NCBI RefSeq assembly: GCF_009905375.1
Contig: NC_133653.1
Location: forward strand, 96,274,609-96,338,608
Direction of reading: 5' to 3'
Source: Apium graveolens
Taxonomy: Eukaryota; Streptophyta; Magnoliopsida; Apiales; Apiaceae
Length of the DNA stretch: 64,000 nt
In this document: piece by piece, positions 33,780 through 46,900 of the stretch
Numbering within the stretch: the stretch's first letter is position 1
How the letters are laid out: each line of letters begins with the position of its first letter
Notes under the pieces: model-generated
What the model was told of the DNA's origin: nothing
Database searches by the model: none
What the model saw: the letters and a program-made list of their open reading frames with translations, nothing else
Translations under genes and position numbers: made by a program

Positions 33780-35780
33780 TTAGGTCCAACCTTACAGATA
33801 TCAATATATATATATATATATATATGTTTAATGATATGATATAAAATTTAGAAAAAAATAAATGTATTTGGTTTGCTATTTTAACAGTCGACTAGTAGCC
33901 TGACAAGAACTTCTTACTAGTGTTTTCCATACGGATGTTTCATTTTTTTTTAAATTTTGTATGAATGATCCAACCATACAGATGTCAATATCTATATATT
34001 TTTATGATATGATAAAAAAAATTTGAAAAAAATAAGTGTATTTGATTTGCTATTTTAACAGTCAACTAGTATTTTGACCAGTACTTTTTACTAGTATTTA
34101 GTCCCTTAATGATGTTTTGATTTTTTAAAAAATATTTATAAATGATTCAACCTTACAGATGTCAATATCTATATATTTTAATGATATAATAAAAATTTTA
34201 AAAAAAAATAATTGTATTTGGTAGGCTATTTCAACAGTCAACTAGTAGTTTCACAAGTGCTTCTTACTAGTGTTTAGTCCCATACCAATGTTTCGATTTT
34301 TAAAAAAAATGTTTATCAATGATCCAACCTTACAGATATCAAGATCTATATATTTTAATGATATGATAAAAAAATTAGAAAAAAATAAATGTATTTGGTT
34401 TGCTATTTTAACAGTCAACTAGTAGTTTGACTAGTACTTCTTACTAGTGTTTAGTCCTATACTGATGTTTCGATTTTTTAAAAAATGTTTATGAATAATC
34501 GAACCTTACAGATGTGAAGATATATATATATTTTAGTTACATGATACAAATTTTAGAAAATAATAAATATATTTGATTTGCTATTTTAATAATCAACTAG
34601 TAGTTTAACCAGTACTTCTTACTAGTGTTTAGTCCCATACCGATGTTTCGATTTTTTTAAATTTTTTTATGAATGATCCAACCTTACAAATATCAAGATA
34701 TATATATTTTATTGATATGATAAAAACGTTATAAAAAATAAATGTATTTGGTTTGCTATTTTAACAGTCAACTAATAGTTTGACTAGTACTTCTTACTAG
34801 TGTTTAGTCACATACTGATGTTTCAATTTTTTGTAAAATGTTTATGAATAATTGAACCTTATAGATGCCAAGATATATATATATATATTTTAGTGACATG
34901 ATAAAATATTTTTAAAAAAATAAATATATTTGGTTTGCTGTTTTAATATTCAACTAGTAGTTTAACCAATACTTCTTACTAGTGTTTAGTCCCATATCAA
35001 TGTTTTGATTTTTTTAAAAAAATTTATGAATGATCCAACCTTGCAGATATCAAGATCTATATAGTTTAGTGATATGATAAAAAAATTTGTGTAAAATAAA
35101 TGTATTTGGTTTGCTATTTTAATACTAAACTAGTAGTTTGACTAGTACTTCTTACTAGTGTTTAGTCCCATACCGATGTTTCGATTTTTTAAAAAATGTT
35201 TATGAATAATCGACCCTTATAGATGTCAAGATCTATATATTTTAGCGACATGATAAAAATTTTAGAAAATAATAAATATAGTTGGTTTGCTATTTTAATA
35301 ATCAACTAGTAGTTTAATCAGTACTTTTTACTAGTGTTTAGTCTCATACCCATGTTTCGAATATAAAAAAAATGTTTATGAGTGATCCAATCTTACAAAT
35401 ATCATGATTTATATATTTTAGTGATATGATAAAAAAATTAGAAAAAAATAAATATATTTGGTTTGCTATTATAACAATCAACTAGTAATTTGACTAGTAC
35501 TTCTTACTAGTGTTTGGTCCCATATTAATGTTTCAATTTTGTAAAAATGTTTATGAATAATCGAACCTTACAGATATCAAGATCTATATATTTTAGTGAC
35601 ATGATAATTTTTTTTGAAAAAAGTAAATACATTTGGTTTGTTATTTTAATAATCAACTAGTAGTTTAACCAGTACTTCTTACTAGTGTTTAGTCTCATAC
35701 CCATGTTTCAATTTTTTAAAACATGTTTATAAATGATCCAATCTTAAGATGTCAAGATCTATATAATTTAAAAACATTAA
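33780..35780. repeat. Tandem array, about 12 units near 177 bp, inside CACTA 1
   Basis: A unit marked by AACCTTACAGATATCAA recurs near 33788, 33972, 34149, 34327, 34502, 34679, 34855, 35037, 35214, 35388, 35565 and 35739, i.e. every 174-184 bases. Each unit also carries TTTGGTTTGCTATTTTAA, AACTAGTAGTTTGAC and CTTCTTACTAGTGTTTAGTC. The units are diverged from each other by many substitutions and are very AT-rich. The first unit contains an (AT)n run near 33811. Confidence 0.9.
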
Positions 35781-36240
35781 TCATTAGACCTTAGATTTTT
35801 TTATAAATAAGATATAATTAAACCTAATCCTACATTCTAACGCACACTCTTATTTGTGATGCTTATGATAAATTCTACCAAAATGACGATTTAATTTTTT
35901 ATATTAAATAACATGTTGTTAAAATAAATTAAAATATTTATAATGTTACAATATTTTATAATAAAGCATTAATTAATTATAATATTTTCATCCAATAAAT
36001 TATAAGTAAATTTAATTTTTAGTAATAAAATGGGTAATATTAATTATCATCTATTATCAGTTGAATTTATAAATTGACACTCCTAAATACCACCAATAAC
36101 AGTTGAATTTAGTGTCATGTCACCTATCCCGGTGACTTAAATCTAACGCATCAAATTCATTCTCTAAATCAACAATCTAATGGTTGAGTTTATATTTTAT
36201 AAATTAAAACAAAACAATTTATAAAATTAAAATTATTTAT

Positions 36241-36637
36241 TCAACACTCCACCCCACCCCATGCCACCTCACTCCTCTCCCTTCCCAGTTCCCACTCCTC
36301 ATCTCTCAGTGAACTCCTCATCTCTCAGTGCCCTCTTCTTCTCTCACCATGCAACTCCACGCCTCCTGTATACATTTTCTTTTCATCCAAACCCATCAAT
36401 CCGACCTCAACCCATCAGACCCAAACCCACAGACCAAAATCCTTAGACAGCATCGTGCTTGCCCGAAACATATGCATTATTAAATTTTCGCTGAACTTTT
36501 TCCGGCGCGTCGTCGATAATAGTCATGTTATAATCTATATATATGTGTGTGATTTTGTGTATATTTGGTTGATCGGAGTGAAAAGATTAGATCTTGGATG
36601 AAATTATATATGTGAAATATTTGGCAGGGAAGGTGTT
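36241..36637 (+). other. Pyrimidine-rich leader-like segment in CACTA 1
   Basis: A CT-rich block (36241-36440) with CTCCTCATCTCTCAGTG repeated twice in tandem, then AT-rich intron-like DNA. It looks like a captured 5' leader of a plant gene. The small frame at 36261-36446 is Pro/Ser-rich and is probably not a protein. I cannot identify a donor gene. Confidence 0.35.
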
Positions 36638-39600
36638 TGTAACGCACTCCAAACCCGGGTAAGAAGTTTGGGGTCCACAATACACACACATACCATATTT
36701 AAACCTGTTTATGAAAATAATAATATATATGCAATGACCCTACTTACCATAATCCACGGATCGATGCAATTTAAAGTATTCCCACAAGCCACAACCGTAT
36801 TTATATTACAACGTTCCAAATCCCAGTTTATTTATCTTACAACCGAAGTAAACTTTATTATAAACTATTAACACAAACTAAGCCAAACATCAACTGCTAG
36901 CTTATACCATCTCAACCTGGGTACCTAGCTCGCACACTTGTCTGGGGATCCTCGCTACCACCAGTTTCCTTTTTCACTGGAGAAGAATATAAATAGATTT
37001 GCAAGAGTGAGCTAACTAGCTCAGCAAGTCATAATGACAGCCACTGAGATTAACAATGATCAATTGAAATGATATAAAGAATCAAGTATACTGATAAGCA
37101 ATGATTAGAATTGGATATTCATTTTTATTTTTAAAAACCAAGGTTAGGTTGCTGGTCGGTCACACACTAACCCCAAGCAAGGCTCCAAGCTTTGCTCTAT
37201 ATACTGGATCCAAGGCACACATTGGCCTATTATGACCACGAATCTAGTCCGACCACGAATCTGGTCCATATTTAAAAACAATCCAATTCCAGAATAACAA
37301 TATGATAAGTAATGTAAATCAATAAGCTGAATCATAAACAACATTTATCTCGAAGCATAGGATGATATTTAATTCCATGAAGGTATAACAAGGAAATCAT
37401 AAAGGTTGGGTTTCAATCAAGGAAAGAATCAAAAAGCAGAAGACCCAAGGGTTCAAGAGTTATAAGAATTGGTCTTCTGTTATACAGGACAGAAGGGCTG
37501 GTATGTTAAGCAGTTTCGTATCAAGAATCAGTAGATGGCAAATATGTATTTGTGGAGTAGTATCGTATAGGTGTGATTCGTATCCAAGAATTTAACAATC
37601 AGTGGTTTATAAGAAATCAGGTTTGTGGCTAAAGATCAATAAGAATTAGGGTTTAGGGTTAAGTACTTCAAAGTACTTGCAATATAGAACAAGCACTATT
37701 TGGAATAACATAATTAAGAGAGTTCAAAGGTACTTGCAATATATCACAAGAAAGAGTAGAAGCACCTGCCTTATCAATTCGCTTTTACTTTACTTACGCT
37801 CGTTAATTGGTCCCCACTCACTGACTACTTGCTTCCCCATTCTACGCCTCGCTTCCTCTGTTAAACATCACACATTTATATCAATACTACTTCTCATTTC
37901 ATTCTATTCGTTACAAGAATCTACCTACCCTTCGTTTCACCCAAGTCCGACGTACGGATTAAAAGTTACAGCAAAAATAGTCAAACAATGAACATACAGT
38001 CATATTGTACAGCAATTGGATCACGTATAACACATAGCACGTAAGATATTCATTATAATAATTAGTCGAAGAAGATTCGGGGTTAAAATGATTTTCTAGG
38101 TATTAAATACGAATTTTTGAACATTTTTGGAACTTAAACGGGACTCCAAATCATTTTATAATTGAATAATAGGGTTCAAATATTTTTCAGAATTTTTATA
38201 TCAAAATAAATAATTAAATCTAATTAAATAATCTATTAAATTAATTAATAAATGATTAAATTAATTAATCAATTTATATTTAAATTAATTGATTAATTAA
38301 ATAATTAATTATCAACTAATATTAATTAATTAAATAATTAAGATTTATTTTAACTTAAAAATAATTTTCAGAAATTAAATACTAAATTTTGGAATTTTAA
38401 AATAAATAAAATCATATTCTAAAAATATTATAAAAAGAGAATATATTTTCTGAAAATAGTAAATCAGAAATCTGATTTTTAAATATTTTTAAAACTAAAA
38501 TCTGATTTTTAAATAATTTTAAAATAGGAATATTAGAAATGAAATGGTTGCAAAACTTTGGGGACTAAACTATAAGTTTTATAGTCGTCTTCCCCAAGCT
38601 CGCCGGGAAGTCATGGATGTCGGGCATGAGCTTTTCTAGAGAGTGCAAAAACACCCAGAAACTGTCCAATTTAACAGGGCATAATCCCCGTGACCTCAGG
38701 AGTTCATTTCTGCGATTTACGTGTTCAAGCAATCACGGAATCGTCTGTAAAACCCGTTCAAAATTTTCGACGCGGCGAACTGTTAAACTCCGATCATCAC
38801 CTTCCTCTAACTGTCTGTTAACTAGCTATACATCAATCAAATTGTTTTTCAACAATCTACAAGATGGTGGAATCAATTTAAATCAACAGCCCCTAACGAA
38901 GAAACGCCCAATTTCTATTTAAGAACATTCAAAGCCATAAACCCTAATTTTAAAATCTGAGAATCAAACACCCTTTTCTATATGTTATTGAACTCCAAAT
39001 TTGATGTATAATATACCAGAATGACCATAAAAAGATTATCTACACGATGGAATCATCAAATCCTATCAACAATATCAAGAACAAAAATTCATATATAAAC
39101 CCTTAATTAATTCAAAATAAAATAAATAAATAAGAAGAAAACCTTGATTTCTACACTTGAATAGATGGTTGAAATGGATAAAGTTTTTCGAGAGCTTTGA
39201 TTTGATATATCGCACGCTTGAATCAGAGTTCGATAACGCCTTCGTCCGTGGGTTTGATTATGAAGAACGCAACGTTTTTAGGGTTTTCTCTGTATTTCAC
39301 TGGATTTTACTGACTAATTATGATTATACGAATAAAGTGAATAATAAAAGGGCTATGTATATTCATGGAATATTGGTTCGTGTTGGATCGTGTTGGATCG
39401 ATAAATTAGTTACTTAGCCGCTGAGTAACTGCAAAAACGATCAGTTTTGATAAATGTATTGGATAATTATCCAAACCGGGCTTCTTATAAAACACTTTAT
39501 ACAAAAATAATGTAATAATATCCCATCTTTTGAGAATACGGGTTTAGTTGATATATCGAAATGATTATCGTATCGAAAATTGTGCGTCGGGACGCGCACG

Positions 39601-39979
39601 AGCCAAACCATAATCCGGATCAAAAAAGTCAAAACACGGAAAATGTCCGGAATTATCAGATTAGGTTAGGAAGGGGTTTTCGGAAGAGCATCGGGTTGTA
39701 AAAACATAAAAATGGGTGAAGTCGAACGATTCCCGGTAATTATTCAGAAAATAATTATTAGATCTGTAGATCATTATAAAATCAAATAACGATCCAAAAA
39801 TTACTAGAAAAATATCACAATTTTCTATATTTTATTCTGGACATAATAAAATAACATACTCTCATTTTATCACATATAAACATCTAAATATTACTACCAG
39901 TTATTAGATAATTCACATAATAATCATTTTATTAATCATTTATTCATAAATAATTACACGCGATATCCCGGATATTACA
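36638..39979 (-). repeat. Solo LTR of the Tekay family (3342 bp)
   Basis: On the plus strand this LTR reads TGTAACGCACTCCAAACCCGGG at its left end and CCCGGATATTACA at its right end. Its landmarks match the LTR at 53266-56768 (GACCCTACTTACC, GTTAGGTTGCTGGTC, TTCACCC near 37940). It has no internal region. It is flanked by GTGTT (36633-36637) and GCGTT (39980-39984), a target duplication with one C/T difference. This is the expected product of unequal recombination between the two LTRs of a former full element inserted in CACTA 1. Confidence 0.85.
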
Positions 39980-40719
39980 GCGTTTGATTGAATGACTTAG
40001 ACAAAAATTATGATGGCAATTTCAACTGTTCGTTTCTTTAAGATTAGGTCTTTTACTTCGCTGTTCAAATAACATTTTTATTTATTAATGTAGTCTGAGG
40101 TCTTCCTTTCAAAAATTGAAATATGATTTCCTTGTTTTTCTGTTATTTTGCGACTTTTTATTTGACAGTTACTTCACTATGTTTCTTGGCTGTGGGAAGT
40201 TTTGTGCTACTGTGTTTTAGTTTGATGAAGAGAACTTCTGTTACGGGAGGTTCACCGGAATCCTGAATTTTTCCGATTTCCGGCGATACATTTTTTTTAA
40301 ATTTTGGCTTCCTTATTTCGACTGAATACGGTCGAGTTTAAAATTGTATTTACAACCATATGTGGATGAATAAATTATATGGCGGACTTTTTAAAAAATT
40401 TCATAAAATTTAAAAGTTTGGGCGGGCTTTTTGAATTTTGTCATTAAATTTAATTATTTGGGCGGGATATTCGAATTTTATCTGAAAAATTAAATTTAAC
40501 CGGAAGCGGTTGTATTTAGCTGGTCGTATTTAAGCGGTTGTATTTAACCGGTTATATTATTCGGTCATATTTAGTACTAAATACAACCGGTTTACTAAAT
40601 ATGACTCACGCGAATACAATCGGTCCAAAAACCGGTCATATTTAGCTAAATACAACTGAAAACGGTCGAATTTAGTTAAATATAACTAGTTTTACTCCGG
40701 TTATATTTACCCACTTTCT
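39980..40719. other. Right part of CACTA 1 with subterminal repeats
   Basis: From 39980 to about 40310 the DNA is T-rich and leader/intron-like, with no coding frame. From 40315 to 40719 it holds inverted copies of the subterminal motif seen at the left end. Confidence 0.6.
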
Positions 40720-41339
40720 GATAACAAAATGCTTCTGTAACAGCTATGATGATGTTATAGGTAAGTCTTATAAATTCATGCTAGAGTGTTAGAAGACTTG
40801 TATTTTTAACAAGTATATGCCATATAACTTTCTTACATGTACAAGTTATGTTTTAACCTAAATTTTTAATACTAGTGCCCCCCAACGGTGTTATTTTTAG
40901 GGATGCCTAGTAATTCAGTCCAGTAAGCTACTAAAAATGATTTTGTACGTTTCCAATAATGTTTACTTTTTCATATCTCATGCACTCACTAATATTGTGT
41001 TTAGTTCGGAAAATCGAAAGGAACGAATAAAATTAAAGGGAAACAATGGAGGCGAGAGGGGAAATTTGAAAGAAAAAGTTAGTGCAATTGTTTTTTACTG
41101 AGATTTATATAGAAAATGGTTATAATGGAAAAGCAATATTCTTTCTCAAATTAGGAGTTTAAACTCTATTTTAGACTGATCTTGTATTGATTTTGTCGAC
41201 TTGAGTCCGACTGGTAGTATGATAAAATGCTCAACCAGAATTAATCCATATGGGTCCGGTTGTGGGGAATTGCTTATCAATAGTATGAGCATCGGTCAAA
41301 GTTAGTATGGGAAGAAAAGGTACACATTTTTTTTATTCA
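40720..41339. other. Spacer, nothing recognised
   Basis: About 620 bases without a usable coding frame, transposon end or repeat that I could match elsewhere in the window. Confidence 0.45.
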
Positions 41340-42320
41340 CTAACAATCAACTTAAGTTAATTTTTAGAGGGGGTTGAATACAAACTAAAATTGTCACAGT
41401 AATTTTCTTTGTGAAATAAAACTGAACACAGATATTCAAAGTTTTCAGGTGGTTTGATTTTTGTCTAGCTACCTGAGGTTTATATTGATGAAATAATCTT
41501 TTACGATTATAAAGTAATCTCACATATGCAGTTTAGAGTGTTTCACTCAAAGGAGGATCTCTCTCTCTCTCTCTCTCTTTGTTTTGCTCTTTGAAAAATA
41601 AAAAACCTATTTCTTAAGTTATAAATCTGCTACAACTTGGTTTATTTACCACCAAGTTAGGATGATTGCTAAACAATACATAACATAGTCTTCGAGGTCC
41701 AACAAGATTGCTTCTTCATTCTTTCCCGTGAGGCTCGAAAAATGAGGCTAGAATTTATCTTGATATATTACTTTGAATATTCCTCCAATTTGTTATGCAT
41801 GTAAATAGAATGTTTCTTCTTATTCAGAATCCAAGATCACATTCAAAGTTTGTCTTGGCTTCCATTTTCTTTACTGAGATTTACATCAGCTTATGTATTG
41901 TGTCAGACTCAGGATTTGACCAATATCAAGTCACTATTACCATCTATTTGAGTTTCCTTAGTTATTAACACCAATTGGTTCAGTCATTGATGGGTTGATG
42001 TAGTTAGTCGTTGATGCTGTAGCTTTACTTTAGTAGTTGATAACTCACTTCACTAATGAGAATTACATGGTAACGAGTATTTAAAGTTAGCCACCCTATT
42101 CTAGATTATCCATTGAGTCAACATGACTTCTGAATGAATAACATAATTATTATCTTTAACAAGAATCTCACAGAAAATGTTACATAAACGTCACCAGTTG
42201 ATGGGTTACTCCTTCAATGGCTATCCCTTAGGATGGTTTGCCGTTGAAGGCTACAACTTGTCTTACATAATTATGCCATTTTATTTGCTTATCATCAAGA
42301 TGTAGGTTTGATTTTTAATA
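41340..42320 (-). repeat. LTR of a third SIRE-like family (boundaries approximate)
   Basis: Near the left edge, AGAGGGGGTTGAATACAAAC is the characteristic LTR end of SIRE elements read on the plus strand. At the right edge the minus-strand polypurine tract TTGGGGGAGAT (42321-42331) adjoins the LTR start. The usual TG/CA termini are worn, so the exact ends are uncertain. A (CT)n run lies at about 41558-41578. It shares little sequence with the other two SIRE LTRs beyond the ends. Confidence 0.55.
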
Positions 42321-42667
42321 ATCTCCCCCAATTTATGACTAATAAAATAACAACCATCAATTAAATCCATGATGATAACCAAACACATCATGATTATTGA
42401 ACAATAAGAGTACATAATTTTATTATGTTAAGCTGCTGATAATAAAGTGTACAAGGAAATTGTTTTGAGGAAAAGATGTTACTCTGAAAGTAGCTCATTT
42501 TTGCTGAGTAGATGAGAGATTATTTTTTTTCAAATTTCTTTATTTTTTTGATACTCCAATTTGTCTTTTTAAGAATTTCAAGAAAAGTCCCTTCACCTAA
42601 ACATTCAGCTTCTTTAAGAGAAATATTGATCTTCATTGATTTCTGAAGTACTATATTAGATATTAAG
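42321..42667 (-). mobile_element. 3' internal remnant of the third SIRE-like family
   Basis: An AT-rich stretch beginning with a polypurine tract. It is cut at 42668 by the LTR of the SIRE family 2 element, which appears to have inserted here. No coding frame. Confidence 0.5.
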
Positions 42668-43940
42668 TGCAACACAAGGGGGTGAATGTGTTTTGGATAT
42701 TTTTTTAAGTCTTTTTAGATTTGTTTGGTTAAATGAACAAAGAAGATAAGAAATGCAGTTATATTATGTTAGTAAAAATAAAACAGCAAACACAATATTT
42801 CAAAACTCACTTAATTTTGTATTAAAATTAAGTTAGGTCTTGCTTCAAATCCTGGGTTCTTTGTAAGTAAAGAACTCAACTTCTTTCTTGAGAGAATACA
42901 AGAACTATGAATCTGTTTGTTACTTCTAAACTAAGGACCAGCACATGCTTTATAAACTAGCAGTACGGGTTTACAAAACTTGCACTAAAATGTACTAAAC
43001 TCTTTTCTAAAGCAACCTATTTCTACTTCCCTTCCCGGCTTAGCAAATCTGTGCGGAATCTTGCAGGTCTATGACCATCCTTTGTCTAGTTAATCTTGGC
43101 CCTTGATCTTGTATTCTCCCCCGCTACTTTGTAGACTTTTCAATCTAGTTGATAGATCGTTTGTTGACTAATAATCTTGAATCTTCATTTTTTTGCATTA
43201 TGTATTTGAGAGCCATGTCGAGATCTCCAGTTTGTTCTATAGAGAAGTGACATCTCGATAAGTACAATGACTTATCGAGATCTCAAAGTTCTCTATAGGT
43301 GTATTTGACTTGTCGAGGTCTCTTGATATTTGCATGCTAAATGACTTGTCGATATGTTTGAGATCTCTACATGTAGAATTGACTTGTCGATATCTCAGAG
43401 ATCTCTATATATATTTTGACTTGTCGATATCTCTGAAATCTCTAATGATAATTTGACTTGTCGATATCTCCAATCTTTAATTTGACTTGTCAATACCTCT
43501 GAATTCTCTGCATGCCGAAATTACTTGTCGATATCTCCAATATTCACATCTTCATTTGACTTGTCGATATCTCTGAGACTTCTCTATAAGCCATTTTGGA
43601 CTTCTCGATAAGTCATTCTTGAGTTCTCGAATGACTTCTCTATATTCCTTGATCTGTAACTTGTCAATATCTTGATTTTGAACATTTTTCATAAAATAGA
43701 TTTATTCAACTCCAAGATTTTGTATCATTTATCTGAGGCATGATCTAACTTGTTCTTCTTCCAGAGTTTATTTCGTAGGCTTGAACTGTTTACAGAAAAA
43801 TACTCCAGTCTAATCTTCTAATAATTTTTACAAACTCAAGAAATACAATACAAAATACAAAGTTGATTATCAACCAACTAAATCTTAGGGCTGTCAATTT
43901 GACTTAGTCGTGTTATTGTATAGGCATGTCTTGCACAACA
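42668..43940 (-). repeat. 3' LTR of SIRE family 2, minus-strand copy (1273 bp)
   Basis: On the plus strand it runs from TGCAACACAAGGGGGTG to GGCATGTCTTGCACAACA. It is homologous to 27691-28974 and includes the repeated TTGACTTGTCGATATCTC motifs at about 43210-43640. Confidence 0.85.
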
Positions 43941-43950
43941 ATCTCCCCCA

Positions 43951-46900
43951 ATTTGTGAGAAGATTCTTTATCACAAATTCATGCCTGATAACAAGACTAA
44001 CCCCAAGTTACAAAAAGAAATAAAAAGGATTACATAAAACTGACAGAATAAAAAATACATCTTTTATACCCTGAGTGATTACATGAGTTCAATAAGTACA
44101 TTCATTATATGAAATTCTCATAGTCTGATTCTTTTCTAATGAGGTCCTTTTGATTTACAAGTACTTGAAATTCCTCTATGATTTTAGTCCCTCTTAGAGC
44201 TTCCACAAGCTTGATCTAATCATCTAATGAATAACCATTCAAGTAACCAACTCTGAATCTTGAAAATCTGCCAACTTATATGTTTAGAAAATGTCCATCC
44301 TTAGAAATTTTACTCATCCCCTCTGCTTTGAGCTTGTTTGATCTTTATTCATAAATAGCAATTTCTTCTGCATACTTCCTATCCCTTTCTTCCTTTTCAG
44401 CCCTTGATTTTGCTCTTCTTTCATCTCTTACTTTCAGCCATACACACATCACCGCCCTTCATGCCCTTGTACTTATGTCCTTGTCCTTCATTAAGCTAAT
44501 CACCCTCTTAACTTCTGTGGTTGAAAGTGTATCCATTAATTCCCTTCCAAGTAGAGTGAAAGAGCCATCTTGATAGTAAATTATGACTTGTCTCAATGAT
44601 AAAACCCAAACTTTGACTATTTCTTCAGCTAATTTTTGAAAGTAATCATCTATGATGCGCCAATTTAAAGGTAGAGAATCAGTATGATTAAAGCAATTCC
44701 AAATAACCCCCTTTTCAACTTGCAGCTTCTTTGGTTTTCTCCCAATAGTCTTGGAGTGAATTTTGATTAGTGGTTTAAATGAAAGTAGGTTTGATATTTT
44801 CTTTAGGGTGGTTTGGCTATAAGTGATTGGTATTTTGAGTATGGTGTTTGCAGTTTATTTGTAAAAAAATTAGGCTTAGAGGTTAAGGGTAGTTGTATGT
44901 TTGAGCTTGCAGGCTTAGTGGTTTGAGTTTGTGAATTTGAATTGGTAGGACATTTTTCTTGGAACCTTCACCAGCTTCCCTCTTATTTCTTCTCCTTTCA
45001 TCTCCCCTCTTCTTATCATCCCTTTTTTCTCTTCTACTTTGCTGCCAGTTGCCTTGATAGATTGACTTGGATTTGAGCCAAAAGGTTTTTGCTCATCATT
45101 TTTTTGCTCATCATCATCTTTATCATCTTTTGTGTTGAACTGTGTAGTTGGCAATATTGTCTCAGCATTCTGCAGGTATCTCCCCAATATTTTGATCATC
45201 TCATCATCTTCAACTTTCTGGTTGATCTTGGTCTTTATATCATTTTCCAGAGTCATAAGCAATCTCATATTTTCTCTCACACAATTCTTTGGAACTGTGA
45301 TGTACTTGCACTTTTTGGTTCTATGAACATATGTAGGCCACCCCTTTGCTTGGATAAAGATAGGCTTCAGGAAAAGCAACTATATGTGCATTTTTAAGTT
45401 CATTGAGCAACTGGGTGTGCTCTACAGTGACTGGATTAACTCTTTTAATAATTACATTCAGCTCAGATGCTCTCATGATTTAAAGATTTCAGAGAGACAC
45501 GTGTAGATATTTGTCCAAGCCACAGTCATTGACATTTACAACTATCCTTTTCTCCAGGAAGTCTCCAACTTTGAAAATTACCACTCTTAGGAAGTTGATG
45601 TTGTTGGCCAAGGCTCTTTTGTAAGTTATATAGTTGTTGTGAAGAGATATCCTTAGGAGTGTTAATACCTTATTGAACTCCTTGTCTTGACAGGGTCCTT
45701 CTGCAACTTTCTATAGTCTGTCTTTTCCAACACTTTGAGATATTTATATCTATGAAGAGCTTTGACCAGAGTGAGTTGTCAGTTTTCCATCCTCTTTAGA
45801 TTGTGTAGATTTACCAGCTTCCTTGGACTGTTGAATCCTAGCTTCTATCTCCCCCTTAGTCTTGTTGGCAGGCATGAGTAGTGGATTTGGAATTTCTGGC
45901 CTCACAACTTCAGGTAGAGCATGTAATGGAACATTCAAGGCACCCATGATTCGTTCGAGTAACTCCCTTAAATAGTTGAGGGGTCTTTTCGGTTTGATTC
46001 ATATTTCGAGAAAAAACTTTATTTCTTAAAATGATTTAATCATTTACCTCTCAATGACATATTGGAGGAAAAATCGAAATTATCATGATTTTTATCCAAG
46101 GATCACTTAAAAAAAATTAAATTGGGTTATGAAATTACGAAACATAATTATTCAATTGGATTAATACTTCCAACTGACTGAGTATGAGTAAAGGATCCAT
46201 GGAAGGAGATAGAAAAGTAGATTTCTAATCAAAACTAAATCTTATAATTTTTTATTTGTATAAAATAAATTGAAGCAAAATAGTATAGCTATTAAAGGAT
46301 AACTTTAGTTTACTAGAGTTATCGATATGTTATTTTAGCTCGGTGGAAACAAAACCTTTTTCCTCAGGATCCTTTCAAATAGAAATAGAGAGCTCCTAAA
46401 GAAACTGAATTCTGCATTTGAAGATGTTTGTGGGAGTCTACCAGGGTCCTGATGTCATTTTGTTGACTCTACACTAGAGAAGTGAGAGCATTGACCAGAG
46501 CTGTGCGTGAGTCATTTGAGGCTTGAAGATTGGAAACTTGTTGTTGAAGAGATTGAATCTGAAGATTTGTTAATGTAGAAGGTGGTTGTTAGGAGCTTGA
46601 AGAGCCAAGAGCACCAAATGTAGTTTGAATAGACTCATTGATTCCCTTCATCAATAAAGCTGAAGGTTCATATCTAGCTTGATAAATTTGATCCAGTTTG
46701 ACTTTTGTGTCATTGTTAATGTGATTTTGTACAACTTCATATAAATCCACAAAGGATTGCCTTAGATTTTTTATACTCTGCTCCATAGTGGACATATCAA
46801 ACCTAGCCATTTGATCAGCAAAATTTTGGAATATATTCTTGATCTCAACTTTAGTAGGTTCAAGATCACCCAGCTTGTCCTTAACCAACCTTTTTATCCT

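Larger units (their letters stand above)
33261..40719. mobile_element. Non-autonomous CACTA element 1, interrupted by a solo LTR
   Basis: The left end is CACTACAAGAAAATAAGG, a typical plant CACTA/EnSpm terminus. It is followed by subterminal repeats of GGTTGAATTTA/GGTTGTATTTA type (33290-33670). Matching subterminal repeats in inverted orientation occupy 40315-40710 (GCGGTTGTATTTA, GGTCGTATTTA). The right terminus is worn: it can be followed to ACTTTCT near 40719, but the final TGTAGTG is not present, so no target duplication can be shown. Removing the solo LTR leaves about 4.1 kb. No transposase frame is visible, so it depends on another element. It carries a tandem array and a pyrimidine-rich segment. 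Confidence 0.75.

Noticed and set aside
36261..36446. 61-codon Pro/Ser-rich frame
   Set aside because: It is a by-product of the CT-rich block with an internal duplication; no start context, homologue or conservation to support a protein.
40700..40760. A perfect right terminus and target duplication for CACTA 1
   Set aside because: Subterminal repeats are clear, but the last seven bases expected (TGTAGTG) are not there, so the end is called only approximately.
45951..46390. Possible functional tRNA-Gly gene
   Set aside because: Only the end of exon 1 and part of the intron are present; exon 2 is absent and the block is nuclear, within a retroelement.
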